Below, in pieces: positions 8,709 through 17,807 of a stretch of 52,382 bases of DNA. Source of the DNA: Hyphomonadaceae bacterium (GTDB lineage Bacteria; Pseudomonadota; Alphaproteobacteria; Caulobacterales; Hyphomonadaceae); NCBI GenBank assembly GCA_030158285.1, contig JAOATF010000102.1:1-52382 (forward strand). Direction: 5' to 3'. The position numbers and the translations under genes are program-made. The notes under the pieces were generated by a model, which was not told the origin of the DNA, made no database searches, and worked only from the letters and a program-made list of their open reading frames with translations. Positions within the stretch are counted from its first letter, which is position 1. Each line of letters starts with the position of its first letter.

Positions 8709-10340
8709 CTACTTCGCCGGTGGGGTGATCTTGTAGATCGCATTCGTGATGTCGGAGGCGACGTAGACCGAGCCGTCCTTCTTCGACACGGCGACGCCCG
8801 TGGTGGTGTAGGCGGGCAACGTGCCTTCGGCGGCGGGGAGGCCTGTTTTCAGGCCTTCGGCGATGATGGTCTTCGACTTGTCCTTCGGATCGTAGGCGAT
8901 CACGCGGCCAACCTTGGCTTCGGCAACGTAGACGCGGCCATCGGCGCCGATGTCCACGCCTTCGGGGCCTTCGAGACCTTCCAGCACGCGCGTGACTTCG
9001 CCGGATGCGAGATCGACCAGGGCGAGCGCGCCGGGGGTTTCGGTGACATAGACCTTGCCGCCGCCGGCATCGACCATGGAGACGGGGAAGTTGAGGCCTT
9101 GCACCTGCGGCGGGGGCGGCGTGTCGCCTTCGGCCTGCACCGGGCGGATCGTGCCGGTGGCGGCCTCAAGCGCGAACAGCCTGCCGTCGTCGAGTTCGAT
9201 GGCGTCGCTCGGCGCGGCGAAACCGTGGTGCATGACGGCGGCGCCGGTGGCGCGATCAACGGTCTGCACCATGCCGGCGGCCCAGCTGGTGACGAGGATT
9301 TTCGTCTTGCCGGCGCCGACGCCGAGCTGGTTCTCGGTTTCGTCGCGATAGACGCGGAGGGGATCGGTGATCTGCTTCGAGGCCGTATCGATGACGCGAT
9401 AGGCAAACGTGTCGGCGATGTGGAGCTTCTCGCCTTCGGGGCCATCGGTGATCGCGAGGTCGGTCGGCGTCGCGAGCGGGCCGGAGACGACCGTGCGGAC
9501 TTCGCCCGTGGCCGGGTTCACGGCGGAGATGGTGGCTTCGGCCATGTTGGAGACGTAGATCGTGCCATCGGGCGCGATGGCGAGATTGTCGAGCGCGGGA
9601 TGAAGCGTGGCAACGACAGTGACCGCCTTTGTCTTCATGTCGATCTTCTTGACCTCGCCCGTCTTGGTGTCGATGGCGTAGAGATTGCCATCGGGGCCGA
9701 AGTTTGCGGCGGCGGGGATCTGGAAGCCGGCGGCGACGACCGTGTCTTTGCCGTCCTTCGGATCGACCTTGACGATGGCGTTCTTGAACCAGAGCGGGCC
9801 GTAGATCATGCCGTCGGGCCCGACCTCGAACCCGTTGAGGCCGCCAAGGTCCTTGCGGATCAGGCGCGGGGGCGCAACGCCAGCGGGGTCTGCTTCGTAG
9901 AGCGCGTCGCCGAGGAAGACCTGCGTGAAGTAGAGCCTGCCTTCCTTCGTGAAGGCCAGCGAGTTGGAGCCCGGCAGGCCCTGCGAGATCATCTTCGGCT
10001 CACCGCCCTTGGGCTGGATGAAAACCTTGCCGGTGAGGTAGCCGGTCCACGCCATCTCGCCGTTCGGACCAAACGCAATGTCATCGGCCATGCCGTTGGG
10101 CGGGCCCATGCGCTCCGTCACTTCGCCGGTCGTGGGGTTCACGGCGTAGATCGCCTGCCCCACCACGCTGCCGGCGAGGACCGTGCCGTCCGGTTCGACA
10201 GCGAGGCCGTGCAAGCCGTGGAAAGGCGATGGGCCGATGAACTCGGTGACTTCCCATGCCGTGGGTTTGGCCGCGACGGGTTCGCCGCCACCGCAGGCGG
10301 CCAGCGCCAGCAGGGACGCCGCACAGAGCAACCGGATCAT
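8709..10340 (-). CDS. beta-propeller lipoprotein (NHL/SMP-30-like repeats)
   Basis: A 543-residue predicted lipoprotein (signal ending LLALAACGG) made almost entirely of beta-propeller repeats of the NHL/SMP-30/virginiamycin B lyase-like type. Repeating units such as GLAVEPDGTVLAGS, DIAFGPNGEMAWTG, NFGPDGNLYAIDT, NLAIAPDGTIYVSN and DIGADGRVYVAEA occur about every 40-50 residues, suggesting at least ten blades' worth of repeats, perhaps two propellers. Such proteins bind or hydrolyse small molecules, or serve as scaffolds; no substrate can be assigned. GGGAGAG precedes ATG 10340. It converges on the CocE-like gene with a 13-base gap. Confidence 0.75.
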   Translation of the reverse strand: MIRLLCAASLLALAACGGGEPVAAKPTAWEVTEFIGPSPFHGLHGLAVEPDGTVLAGSVVGQAIYAVNPTTGEVTERMGPPNGMADDIAFGPNGEMAWTGYLTGKVFIQPKGGEPKMISQGLPGSNSLAFTKEGRLYFTQVFLGDALYEADPAGVAPPRLIRKDLGGLNGFEVGPDGMIYGPLWFKNAIVKVDPKDGKDTVVAAGFQIPAAANFGPDGNLYAIDTKTGEVKKIDMKTKAVTVVATLHPALDNLAIAPDGTIYVSNMAEATISAVNPATGEVRTVVSGPLATPTDLAITDGPEGEKLHIADTFAYRVIDTASKQITDPLRVYRDETENQLGVGAGKTKILVTSWAAGMVQTVDRATGAAVMHHGFAAPSDAIELDDGRLFALEAATGTIRPVQAEGDTPPPPQVQGLNFPVSMVDAGGGKVYVTETPGALALVDLASGEVTRVLEGLEGPEGVDIGADGRVYVAEAKVGRVIAYDPKDKSKTIIAEGLKTGLPAAEGTLPAYTTTGVAVSKKDGSVYVASDITNAIYKITPPAK

Positions 10341-10441
10341 CGTTCTCTCCCACTTCTGTTTGGAGAGAGCTTATCGAGGCGCGGCCAAGTTTCCAGCCGG
10401 CGCGGACGAGCCTCGACGCGGCGTCACGAGTGGCGGGACGC

Positions 10442-10879
10442 TCAGCTCGTCTTTGCTTGCGCGTCCATCTGCGCCTGCATCTCGCGGGCATGATCGGCGG
10501 TTTCCGGGCCGAAGTCTTCGGAGCCCCAGATCTCGCGGATCTCGATCATCTCGCCGCTGGGACACGGCGCCTGGCGCGCCCAACCGACGGCTTCGGTGAG
10601 CGAGGCGCATTCGATGATCCAGTAGCCGCCGAGGACTTCCTTGGTCTCGGTGAAGGGGCCATCGACGATGTCGGTGGAGCCGCGTGGGCCGAACTTGATG
10701 CGCGCGCCCTTGCGGGTGGGCTTGAGGCCATCGCCGCCGCGCATGATGCCGGCGTCGACCATGCGCTGGTTGAACGCCATCATGTCGTGCAGCAGCTGCT
10801 GGCCTTCGGGACCGGGCGGCACGGGGCTGACTTCCGCCTCGGCGGCGGGGCCGGGATACATCAGCATCATGAAGCGCAT
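10442..10879 (-). CDS. YciI family protein (DGPF domain)
   Basis: A 145-residue cytosolic protein of the YCII-related family. The defining motifs are MRFMMLMYPG at the N-terminus, MVDAGIMRGGDGLKPT, the signature VDGPFTETKEVLGGYWIIE and the C-terminal IEIREIWGSEDFG. The family has a ferredoxin-like fold; some members act in stress or sigma-factor contexts (often next to ECF sigma factors), but no sigma factor gene is adjacent here. ATG 10879 is preceded by GAGGAGAGG with 7-base spacing, a strong ribosome site. Confidence 0.85.
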   Translation of the reverse strand: MRFMMLMYPGPAAEAEVSPVPPGPEGQQLLHDMMAFNQRMVDAGIMRGGDGLKPTRKGARIKFGPRGSTDIVDGPFTETKEVLGGYWIIECASLTEAVGWARQAPCPSGEMIEIREIWGSEDFGPETADHAREMQAQMDAQAKTS

Positions 10880-11038
10880 GGGGGAAACCTCTCCTCGCGG
10901 GGCCGGCCAACCCGTCCCACAGCCGGAGGACGCCCTGCCCGGCGGCGTTCCGACATTTGTGCATCGGGGAGGCGCAGAAAAGCAAACGCCCCGGATCTTG
11001 CGATCCGGGGCGCTGCAATCAGTCAGTGACGGTGGGGC

Positions 11039-13066
11039 CTATTGGCCGCCCATCGGCGGCTTGGGGGCAGCCGACGCGGACGGGGCCGCAGCACCCGGTT
11101 TGCGCATCTGGCTCATCACCGCTTCGAACTCAGTCTGGTCGATGCCGCCATCCTTGTTCTTGTCGACGAAGGCGAACGCCATCGGGTTGCCGATGCGATC
11201 CTTGAACGGGCCACGCAGTTCGGACATCTGGACCTTGTCGTCCAGGTTGTCGTCGAGCATGCCCATCAGGCGCGTCTTGTTCAGCAGCTGGTCGTAGTTC
11301 TTCTGGTCTTTCGCGGTTTCGTCAGCCCAGCGATAGCGCAGCGAGGTGTAGAACATTTCCTCGAACGACTGGTCGCCCCAGACGATCTTCTCGTTCGGGT
11401 TCGGGTTCGCCGGGTTACGCTTCGAGTTGTCGTAGATGTAGGTCGCGATGACTTTCGAGCCGGCTTTGATGTTGATGGGCTGGTCGAACTCGTACATGCG
11501 CTGCCAGTTGAAGTCGTAGAACGGCACGTTGAGGATCGTCTCGCGCTTGCCGGACGGGTCAAGGATTTCAAGCTTGGAGTACGTTCCGCGGTAGTGCGCG
11601 TGGACGACGGCGGTGTGCAGGATCGCGTCCTTCGGGAAGTTGAAGTAGGCGATTTCCTTGTGCGCACCGTCATTGGCCGGGATCTCGATGAACTGGTCGA
11701 CGAGCGGCGTCTCACGCATCACCAGGTCCGGCATTTCGCCGTCCTTGTAGAAGTAGAGACCGATCTGCTCGGCCGAGACGGCTTCCTTGCCAAACGGCGT
11801 GTAGTGCATCTGGTAGGCGAAATCGCCGCCAGCCGGCACCCACGAGCCGATGCCTTTCGGGGCAACGGTCGATTCCATGCCGACGGTGTAGCCGCCAACC
11901 GAACCGCCCCAGGCCTGCATGCCCTTGGTGGTCTGACCGGCCGGGATCACGCCCGAGAGGATGTGGTGGACGCCCTGGCGTTGCGAGACTTTCGCCGTCG
12001 CAGCCTTGAGCCACTTGCCTTCCTTCAGCGGGTTCGGCGTCGTCGGGTACTGGTAGTCGACATAGCCGGTGGCCGGGATGGTGTATTTCGGAATGTCCAC
12101 GATCAGGTCCGGCTTGCCGAGCGGCCATTCCGGGGCGACGTGGTGGACCTTGGCGAGCTTGTCTTCGCCTTCGCCACGGGGGGCGCCGGCTTCAACCCAG
12201 CTGACCAGCGTCTTGATCTGGTCGCCCGAGAGCGACTTGTCGTCCTTGAACTTGCCGACCATCGGATCGACGTCCCACGGCGGCATGCGGTCGGTGCGGA
12301 CAGCTTCGCGGATCATGCCGGAGAACTGTTTCACCTTCTCGTAGTTGTCGAACGCGAACGGCGCGATGCCGCCTTCCTGGTGGCAGGCGACACACTTCTC
12401 TTCGAGCATCGGCGCGATCGTGTCGGAGTAGGAGATCTTGGTCGCGGCGGCTTTCGCGGAAGCCGAGCGGCCCGGGAAGGCGATCGGCTGCGTGGCCAGA
12501 GCGGCCGAGGCGACGGCCGGCTTGCCCTCGACGACGGCGGCGATCGCGTCAGCGTTCAGCGGGCCGCTGTAGGCAACTTTCCACGATTTCGGATCGATCA
12601 CGAAGGCCTGGCCAACGCGCGAGGCGCCGATCTGGCCGCCGACGAGCTGCAGGTTGTCTTCGAGAACCGGCACGGAGATGTGGTTCTTCGCGATGTCGGC
12701 GAGGATGGCGTCGCGCGTGTCGTGCGGGTTGGAGTTCACCATCATGAACTCGACGCCCTTCGGCGCCCACGCGGCCTTGAGGGTTTCGAGGTTGGCGGCG
12801 GCCTTGGCGCTGTCGGCCGAGCCGGCGGCATGCATAACCATCACGACAGCCGGAGCGTCTTTCAGGCGATAGAGTTCCTTGGCAAAGCCATCCGCCGTGA
12901 CGAGGCGGAAGTTATCGACGCGGGCGGCGACCTGAGCCATCGGCTCGGACGCGGCGGGGGCAACGGCGACATCGGCCGTGGCGACCACGTCGCTCGGCTG
13001 GGCGCAGCTGGCGACACCGAGGGCCAGGACGAGGCCAATGGCGGTCAGGGTAATGGGGCGTTTCAT
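11039..13066 (-). CDS. multidomain lipoprotein: redoxin-like, c-type haem, copper monooxygenase-like, two EF-hands
   Basis: A 675-residue exported protein with lipobox VASC (Cys21). Domains in order: a redoxin/thioredoxin-like segment (about 45-185) in which the usual active-site Cys are absent (MHAAGSADSA); a haem-binding CVACH (225-229) in a cytochrome c-like segment; a copper type II monooxygenase-like region (about 305-590) with His pairs at 308-309 and 367-368, MHYTPFG (Met420-His421) and VVHAHYRG (His489, His491); and two EF-hand loops (605-616 and 635-646) with complete Ca ligands. Role unknown; an electron-transfer or copper oxygenase function outside the membrane is inferred. The 159-base gap 10880-11038 upstream of the YciI gene shows nothing else. 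Confidence 0.78.
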   Translation of the reverse strand: MKRPITLTAIGLVLALGVASCAQPSDVVATADVAVAPAASEPMAQVAARVDNFRLVTADGFAKELYRLKDAPAVVMVMHAAGSADSAKAAANLETLKAAWAPKGVEFMMVNSNPHDTRDAILADIAKNHISVPVLEDNLQLVGGQIGASRVGQAFVIDPKSWKVAYSGPLNADAIAAVVEGKPAVASAALATQPIAFPGRSASAKAAATKISYSDTIAPMLEEKCVACHQEGGIAPFAFDNYEKVKQFSGMIREAVRTDRMPPWDVDPMVGKFKDDKSLSGDQIKTLVSWVEAGAPRGEGEDKLAKVHHVAPEWPLGKPDLIVDIPKYTIPATGYVDYQYPTTPNPLKEGKWLKAATAKVSQRQGVHHILSGVIPAGQTTKGMQAWGGSVGGYTVGMESTVAPKGIGSWVPAGGDFAYQMHYTPFGKEAVSAEQIGLYFYKDGEMPDLVMRETPLVDQFIEIPANDGAHKEIAYFNFPKDAILHTAVVHAHYRGTYSKLEILDPSGKRETILNVPFYDFNWQRMYEFDQPINIKAGSKVIATYIYDNSKRNPANPNPNEKIVWGDQSFEEMFYTSLRYRWADETAKDQKNYDQLLNKTRLMGMLDDNLDDKVQMSELRGPFKDRIGNPMAFAFVDKNKDGGIDQTEFEAVMSQMRKPGAAAPSASAAPKPPMGGQ

Positions 13067-13169
13067 CTCGGGGAGGTCCTCCAGCTCTAATTCGGCTCGC
13101 GTAACCAATCTTACGACCGCCTGACACCGTCAAGCGCGCGAAGGCTGTTCTCACCGGAATTTGTTAATG

Positions 13170-13208
13170 GGCGGTACCGCCAGCGGCAGAAAGTGCTCTG
13201 GAGAGCAC
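13170..13208. promoter_or_regulatory. paired palindromes upstream of the multidomain lipoprotein gene
   Basis: The 215-base gap 13067-13281 holds a perfect 12-bp palindrome GGCGGTACCGCC (13170-13181) and, 11 bases on, a 7-bp inverted repeat GTGCTCT-GG-AGAGCAC (13193-13208). They lie about 105-140 bases upstream of ATG 13066 and downstream of nothing but the end-facing ABC gene's promoter-distal side. They could be operators or RNA hairpins in the leader or in the read-through from the ABC gene; no protein can be named. Confidence 0.3.
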
Positions 13209-13281
13209 AGATAACGGGCGCGTAAAGCCGGATCGGCAGGCCATGGCCCTTCCCCGGGGCGATCTGGACCCTTCTGCAGCC

Positions 13282-15120
13282 TTAAGCGGCTGTCAGACCC
13301 GGCGCATCGTCGGCCGGATCGTGTTCGGCGACCCAGTGGCCGGGCAGGACTTCCACGAGTTGCGGACGATAGAAGGGCGCGGCGTCCGTCAGGCGCGACT
13401 TCATGAAACGCAGGCTGGCGCGCGGATCGAGCGGGGATGGCAGGTCGCCGACCAGCTTCACGCGCTGGCGGGCGCGTTCCTTTGCCGGGTCTGGCGCAGG
13501 AACCGCCGAGAGCAGCGCGCGCGTGTAGGGGTGGCGCGGATTGTTGAACAGCTCGTCGCGCGAGGCCGATTCCACCACGCGGCCGAGATAGAGCACCATC
13601 ACGCGATGGCAGATCTCGCGCACGACCGAGAGGTCGTGGCTGATGAACATCATCGCGAGGCCGAATTCCTTCTGCAGGTCGATCAGCAGGTCGAGGATCT
13701 GCGCCTGCACCGACACGTCGAGCGCAGACACAGCCTCGTCGCAGACGACGAGTTTCGGCTTCAGGATCATGGCGCGGGCGATGCCGACGCGCTGGTTCTG
13801 GCCACCCGACAGCTCGTGCGGATAGCGGTTCACCAGGATGGGATCGAGGCCCATGCGCTCCATCATCTCGCGCGCGGCGGCTTCGCGGCCCTTCGCGTCG
13901 ATGTCGGGGCGGAAGACGGTGAGCGGTTCGGCGATCGACTGGCCGATCGTGTTGCGCGGATCGAGGCTGGCGAGCGGATCCTGGAAGACGATCTGCAGCT
14001 CCTTGCGCAGGGGCTGCACGTCCTTGCGCGACGCCTTGGCGATGTCGCGGCCGAGCCAGGCGACAGCGCCCGCGCTGGGATCGAGCAGGCGGAGGACGCC
14101 GCGGGCGAGCGTGGACTTGCCGCAGCCGCTCTCCCCCACCACGCCCATGGTCTCGCCAGCCCGCAGGTTGAAGCTCACGCCATCAACGGCGCGCAGCGGC
14201 ACACGCTTGCCGAAGAAGCCGCCGGGAACCTGCACCGGGAAGGTGACATGGAGGTCGTCGACTTCGAGGATCGGCTTCACCAGCGCCGACGGCTCCGGCC
14301 CGATGGCGGGACGGCCGCCGCGATCCGAACGATCGAGGCGCGGCATCGCGGCGAGCAGCATGCGGGTGTAGTCGTGCTTGGGCGCGGCGAAGACTTCATC
14401 CACGCCGCCGCGCTCAACGGCTTCGCCGTGGCGCATGACCACGACGCGGTCGGCCATGCGGGCGATGACGCCCATGTCGTGCGTGATGAGGACAAGGCCG
14501 GCGCCGGTTTCGCGCTTCAGCTCGTCCATCAGGTCGAGCACCTGCGCCTGCACGGTCACGTCGAGCGCCGTTGTCGGCTCATCGGCGAGCAGCACCTGCG
14601 GTTCGCACAGCATGGCGGCGGCGATCATGACGCGCTGGCGCATGCCGCCGGAGAGTTCGTGCGGGAACTGGTGCAGGCGGCGGCGGGCTTCGGGAATGCG
14701 CACGCGCTCGAGCCATTCGACGACGCGTTGTTCGGCGGCGGCGCCCTTGAGGCCTTTATGCTGGGCCAGCACCTCGGCCATCTGCGCGCCGACCGTCATG
14801 TGCGGGGTCAGCGAGGTGAGCGGGTCCTGGAAGATCATGGCGATGCGGGCGCCGCGGATCGCGTTCAGCTCCTTGCGGCTGAGGCCGTTGAGTTCCTGCC
14901 CTTCGAACTTGATGGAGCCCTCGACAATGCCGTTGGACGCGGTGAGGCCCATGGCGGCCAGCACGGTCTGGCTCTTGCCCGAGCCGCTCTCGCCCACGAG
15001 GCCGAGGCATTCGCCCCGCGCCACATCGAACGACAGCTTTTTCACGGCCTCGACGCGGCCGTCGGGTGTCTCGAACGAAACCGACAGGTCGCGGACGTCG
15101 AGGATGGGCTGTGCAGGCAA
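13282..15120 (-). CDS. dipeptide/oligopeptide-type ABC transporter, two ATPase domains fused
   Basis: A 612-residue protein carrying two complete ABC ATPase domains of the Dpp/Opp class, like GsiA or YejF. Domain 1 has Walker [11 protein letters not shown], signature LSGGMRQRV and Walker [12 protein letters not shown]. Domain 2 has Walker [10 protein letters not shown], signature [12 protein letters not shown] and Walker [13 protein letters not shown]. Each is followed by the C-terminal oligopeptide/dipeptide extension ([12 protein letters not shown] in the second). It would power import of peptides or related solutes. The start is TTG with GGAG eight bases upstream. No permease or binding-protein genes lie in the window, so partners must be encoded elsewhere. 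Confidence 0.9.
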   Translation of the reverse strand: MPAQPILDVRDLSVSFETPDGRVEAVKKLSFDVARGECLGLVGESGSGKSQTVLAAMGLTASNGIVEGSIKFEGQELNGLSRKELNAIRGARIAMIFQDPLTSLTPHMTVGAQMAEVLAQHKGLKGAAAEQRVVEWLERVRIPEARRRLHQFPHELSGGMRQRVMIAAAMLCEPQVLLADEPTTALDVTVQAQVLDLMDELKRETGAGLVLITHDMGVIARMADRVVVMRHGEAVERGGVDEVFAAPKHDYTRMLLAAMPRLDRSDRGGRPAIGPEPSALVKPILEVDDLHVTFPVQVPGGFFGKRVPLRAVDGVSFNLRAGETMGVVGESGCGKSTLARGVLRLLDPSAGAVAWLGRDIAKASRKDVQPLRKELQIVFQDPLASLDPRNTIGQSIAEPLTVFRPDIDAKGREAAAREMMERMGLDPILVNRYPHELSGGQNQRVGIARAMILKPKLVVCDEAVSALDVSVQAQILDLLIDLQKEFGLAMMFISHDLSVVREICHRVMVLYLGRVVESASRDELFNNPRHPYTRALLSAVPAPDPAKERARQRVKLVGDLPSPLDPRASLRFMKSRLTDAAPFYRPQLVEVLPGHWVAEHDPADDAPGLTAA

Positions 15121-15235
15121 ACGGCGAACTCCGGATCACAAGGCGCGTAGTTCAAGCCGTTCCGGGCAAAGAAGGAAACCCCCTTTGACCGCCTGAGGCA
15201 TGACATGCCGTCACATGCCCGATAGGTTCCCCGGC

Positions 15236-15712
15236 ATGACCGACAAACCCGCTTTTCCGCCCGTCGCTTCGGAAAATGTTGCCTGGGATCCGTTCGAGCG
15301 CGGGCGCTTTGGCAGCCGCTTCAAGCATCTCACGCGCGCCGTGATGGGCGAGCGGCCCTATCATGTCGGCGTCGCCATCGAGGAATTGCCGCCGGGCAAG
15401 CAGTCCTGCCCTTTCCATTTCCACATGCTGGAAGAGGAACACCTTCTGGTGCTCGAGGGCGAATGCACGCTCCGCCTTGGCACAGAGCGGCTGCGCTTCA
15501 AGGCGGGCGACTATGCGGTGTTTCCGGCGGGGGAGAAGACCGGGCACTGCCTGATCAACGAGACGGACAAGCCGTGCCGCTACATCGTGATCGGCGAGAA
15601 CAATCCCAACGAGAGCTGCGTCTATCCGGACTCGAACAAGGTCTCCAACCGCTGGCTGGGCGAGCGGTATGATCGCGCCGCCCAGAAGGACTATTGGGAC
15701 GGTGAGGACTAG
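15236..15712 (+). CDS. cupin domain protein
   Basis: A 158-residue cytosolic single-domain cupin. The metal-binding motifs are clear: PFHFHMLEEEHLLVLEGECTL (His, His, Glu with spacing of cupin motif 1) and DYAVFPAGEKTGHCLINETD (motif 2 with its His). The C-terminus YPDSNKVSNRWLGERYD resembles cupins annotated as sugar-related or auxin-binding-like, but the substrate is unknown. ATG 15236 (MTDKPAF) is preferred over 15200. The gene is divergent from the ABC protein; the gap contains TTGACC (15185-15190) and an inverted repeat GGCAT-GAC-ATGCC (15197-15209) that could be a promoter and operator. Its stop shares CTAG with the convergent next gene. Confidence 0.82.
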   Translation: MTDKPAFPPVASENVAWDPFERGRFGSRFKHLTRAVMGERPYHVGVAIEELPPGKQSCPFHFHMLEEEHLLVLEGECTLRLGTERLRFKAGDYAVFPAGEKTGHCLINETDKPCRYIVIGENNPNESCVYPDSNKVSNRWLGERYDRAAQKDYWDGED

Positions 15713-16137
15713 GCGCGCCGGCCACCCATCGCGCCTGTCGCCAGCACTGGCGCGAGGTAGCCGACCAGGAGGCCCGTGTTCGAAACGGCGTTGAGCCAGA
15801 AACCCGTTGCGACGGACAGCGCACTGTCGACGACGAACCAGAGCAGCACGCCTGCCGTGGCAAGCCGCCAGACGGGCGCGGCCTGATCGCCCAGCCGGTG
15901 CGCCGCCATGAAGGTTGCAAGGAAAGTGAGCCCCCAGCCCATCGTCACCGCGCCCATCAGCGCCACGCTGAAGCGCAGATGCGGCGTCCAGTCGAAGGCC
16001 GCTCCATTGCCCAGAACGCCGTAGAGCATCTCGACCGGGCCATCGGTGGCGTCGAGCCCGCCGCCGGCCAGAACGAGGCCGAAGACGATGACCAGCCAGC
16101 CCCACACATTCAGCCAGCCGCGCCAGAATGATGACAT
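15709..16137 (-). CDS. small integral membrane protein, unknown function
   Basis: A 142-residue hydrophobic protein with about four transmembrane helices: WLVIVFGLVLAGGGL, a segment around FSVALMGAVTMGWGLTFLAT, LATAGVLLWFVVDSALSVAT and NTGLLVGYLAPVLATG. I do not recognise a characterised family; it resembles small uncharacterised membrane proteins of alphaproteobacteria. The stop codon overlaps that of the cupin gene through the palindrome CTAG. The 107 bases between it and the carboxylesterase gene contain no visible gene. Confidence 0.65.
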   Translation of the reverse strand: MSSFWRGWLNVWGWLVIVFGLVLAGGGLDATDGPVEMLYGVLGNGAAFDWTPHLRFSVALMGAVTMGWGLTFLATFMAAHRLGDQAAPVWRLATAGVLLWFVVDSALSVATGFWLNAVSNTGLLVGYLAPVLATGAMGGRRA

Positions 16138-16244
16138 GCGTCGTCTCCCAAACTTGTCTTGCAGGAACAGGCTAGCCGATCGGCGGCGGCGGACAATTAC
16201 GTGGCGGGTAATACGGGCGCTGCGGTCATGGATTACAGCGCCTG

Positions 16245-17807
16245 CTACTTGTTCTGTCCGAACGCTGATCCGCGTACCGCATCGTAGACGCTATCGAATA
16301 CGCGCAGCTGCAGATCAACCGGCGCGGGTCGCGGCGCGATGGTGTCGCCCAGCACCAACACCTGCCCGCCCGCGCCGAACGCAGGCCATGCGGGCAGGCC
16401 CGGCCCGTTGGGATCGCCGGTCCGTGCGAAGTTCACCCAGTAGCGCGCCATGCGGTCGGCCAGCATCCGGTCTGCGCCGGTCCACGCGCCATCTTCCGGC
16501 GCAAGATTGTCGAACATGTACCAGAGCTCGGAGAAGTGCGCCGCGCCCCAGTCTTCACGCACCGAGCCCGCGGGAAACGGCGGCGCGTGATCGAACCGGT
16601 AGTAGAAGGCCGGACGTCCCGCCTTCGCCTGCAGCCGCGCCCAGGCCCACATGTCCCAGCCGAACCGGAGATCGCGCTCGAAGCTGGTGCGCGCGGTTTT
16701 CGCTTCAGCGTCGGTGGTGAACGGATACGCCGTCACCAGCGGCGACGGCAGATCACCCCACGCGCGCTTGAGGTCTTCGGCATAGTTTGCTGCCGTTACG
16801 CGCGACAGATCGGCCAGCGACCTGCCCTCTTCCGCGTTGGCGCCGGCGAGCAGTGGCACAGGCGCGACTTTTCCGGCGACGTAGGCGTCGTAGGGCGACA
16901 GCGGGAGAAAACGTGGCTCGATCACCGGATGGCCGACGCTGCCTGCCTTGCCGCCCAGCAGTTTCGCCGCAGGTAAAGCGCGCAGCTCTTCCAGCGACTG
17001 CGCACCCATGGACGCGGCATAGGCAACGCCGTCCTTTTCAGCTGCGGCCAGTTGATAGTTGGGCGCAAGCTGCAGCGGCTCGAAAAGGCCGCCGCTCTGT
17101 CCGATGGCGCCGGAGAACAGACCATGTGCTTCAGGAGACGCCATCAACATGCTGACCGCCATGCCGCCCGCTGATTGCCCCGCGATCGTCACGCGCTTCG
17201 GATCACCGCCAAACGACGCGATATTCGCCTGCACCCAGCGCAACGCGGCGATCTGGTCCATCAGCGCATAGTTGCCGGACGACCCCGCCTCTGCGCTCAG
17301 CTCCGGATGGGCAAGGAATCCCAGAGGCCCCTGCCGATAAGCCACGGAGACAAAGACCACACCGCGCTTCGCGAGGTTTGCGCCTGAATAGAGCGGCATG
17401 GCGGTTGCGCCATTGGTCCAGCCGCCGCCATGGATCCAGACGATCACAGGCAGCGGCTCGCTGTCGTGCTCAACCGGCGACCACACGTTGAGGTAGAGGC
17501 AGTCTTCGCTCGTAACAGGCGGCGCCTCGCCGGGCATGGAGACGCCCGTCTGCAGGCACGCGGGTGCGAAGGCGGTGGCAGGCCGCACGCCTTGCCATGC
17601 CGCCACGGGCGTCGGCGCCTTCCAGCGAAGATCGCCAACGGGAGGCGCGGCGTAGGGAAGCCCCAGCCACGCCGTCACGCCATTGCGCGTTGCGCCTTCA
17701 ACCTGACCGCTTGTCGTTGCGGCCTGCGTGGAGAGAACCGGTTGAGCAACGCCTGCGCAGCCCGCAAGGGCCAGCGCGATCGCAACCACAAACGCGCGCG
17801 CGATCAC
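16245..17807 (-). CDS. type B carboxylesterase, lipoprotein
   Basis: A 520-residue exported carboxylesterase/lipase of the alpha/beta-hydrolase type B family. A lipoprotein signal ends ALALAGC (Cys17). Family motifs: LGLPYAAPPVGDLRW, TSEDCLYLNVWSP, oxyanion hole WIHGGGW, nucleophile IAGQSAGG (Ser212), acidic residue in GANAEEGRS and catalytic His in WGAAHFSELWYMF. It hydrolyses esters; the natural substrate is unknown. The start is GTG 17807, which overlaps the TGA of the upstream gene as GTGA, indicating translational coupling. The frame stays open upstream to 18764 but that is shadow of the upstream gene. Confidence 0.88.
   Translation of the reverse strand: MIARAFVVAIALALAGCAGVAQPVLSTQAATTSGQVEGATRNGVTAWLGLPYAAPPVGDLRWKAPTPVAAWQGVRPATAFAPACLQTGVSMPGEAPPVTSEDCLYLNVWSPVEHDSEPLPVIVWIHGGGWTNGATAMPLYSGANLAKRGVVFVSVAYRQGPLGFLAHPELSAEAGSSGNYALMDQIAALRWVQANIASFGGDPKRVTIAGQSAGGMAVSMLMASPEAHGLFSGAIGQSGGLFEPLQLAPNYQLAAAEKDGVAYAASMGAQSLEELRALPAAKLLGGKAGSVGHPVIEPRFLPLSPYDAYVAGKVAPVPLLAGANAEEGRSLADLSRVTAANYAEDLKRAWGDLPSPLVTAYPFTTDAEAKTARTSFERDLRFGWDMWAWARLQAKAGRPAFYYRFDHAPPFPAGSVREDWGAAHFSELWYMFDNLAPEDGAWTGADRMLADRMARYWVNFARTGDPNGPGLPAWPAFGAGGQVLVLGDTIAPRPAPVDLQLRVFDSVYDAVRGSAFGQNK

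Noticed and set aside
11042-13090. 682-residue plus-strand frame antisense to the redoxin/haem/copper lipoprotein
   Set aside because: No start site support or domain; opposite strand encodes conserved motifs.
13243-15150. 635-residue plus-strand frame across the ABC ATPase gene
   Set aside because: Antisense to a protein with both Walker A/B sets intact; His/Arg/Ala-rich shadow.
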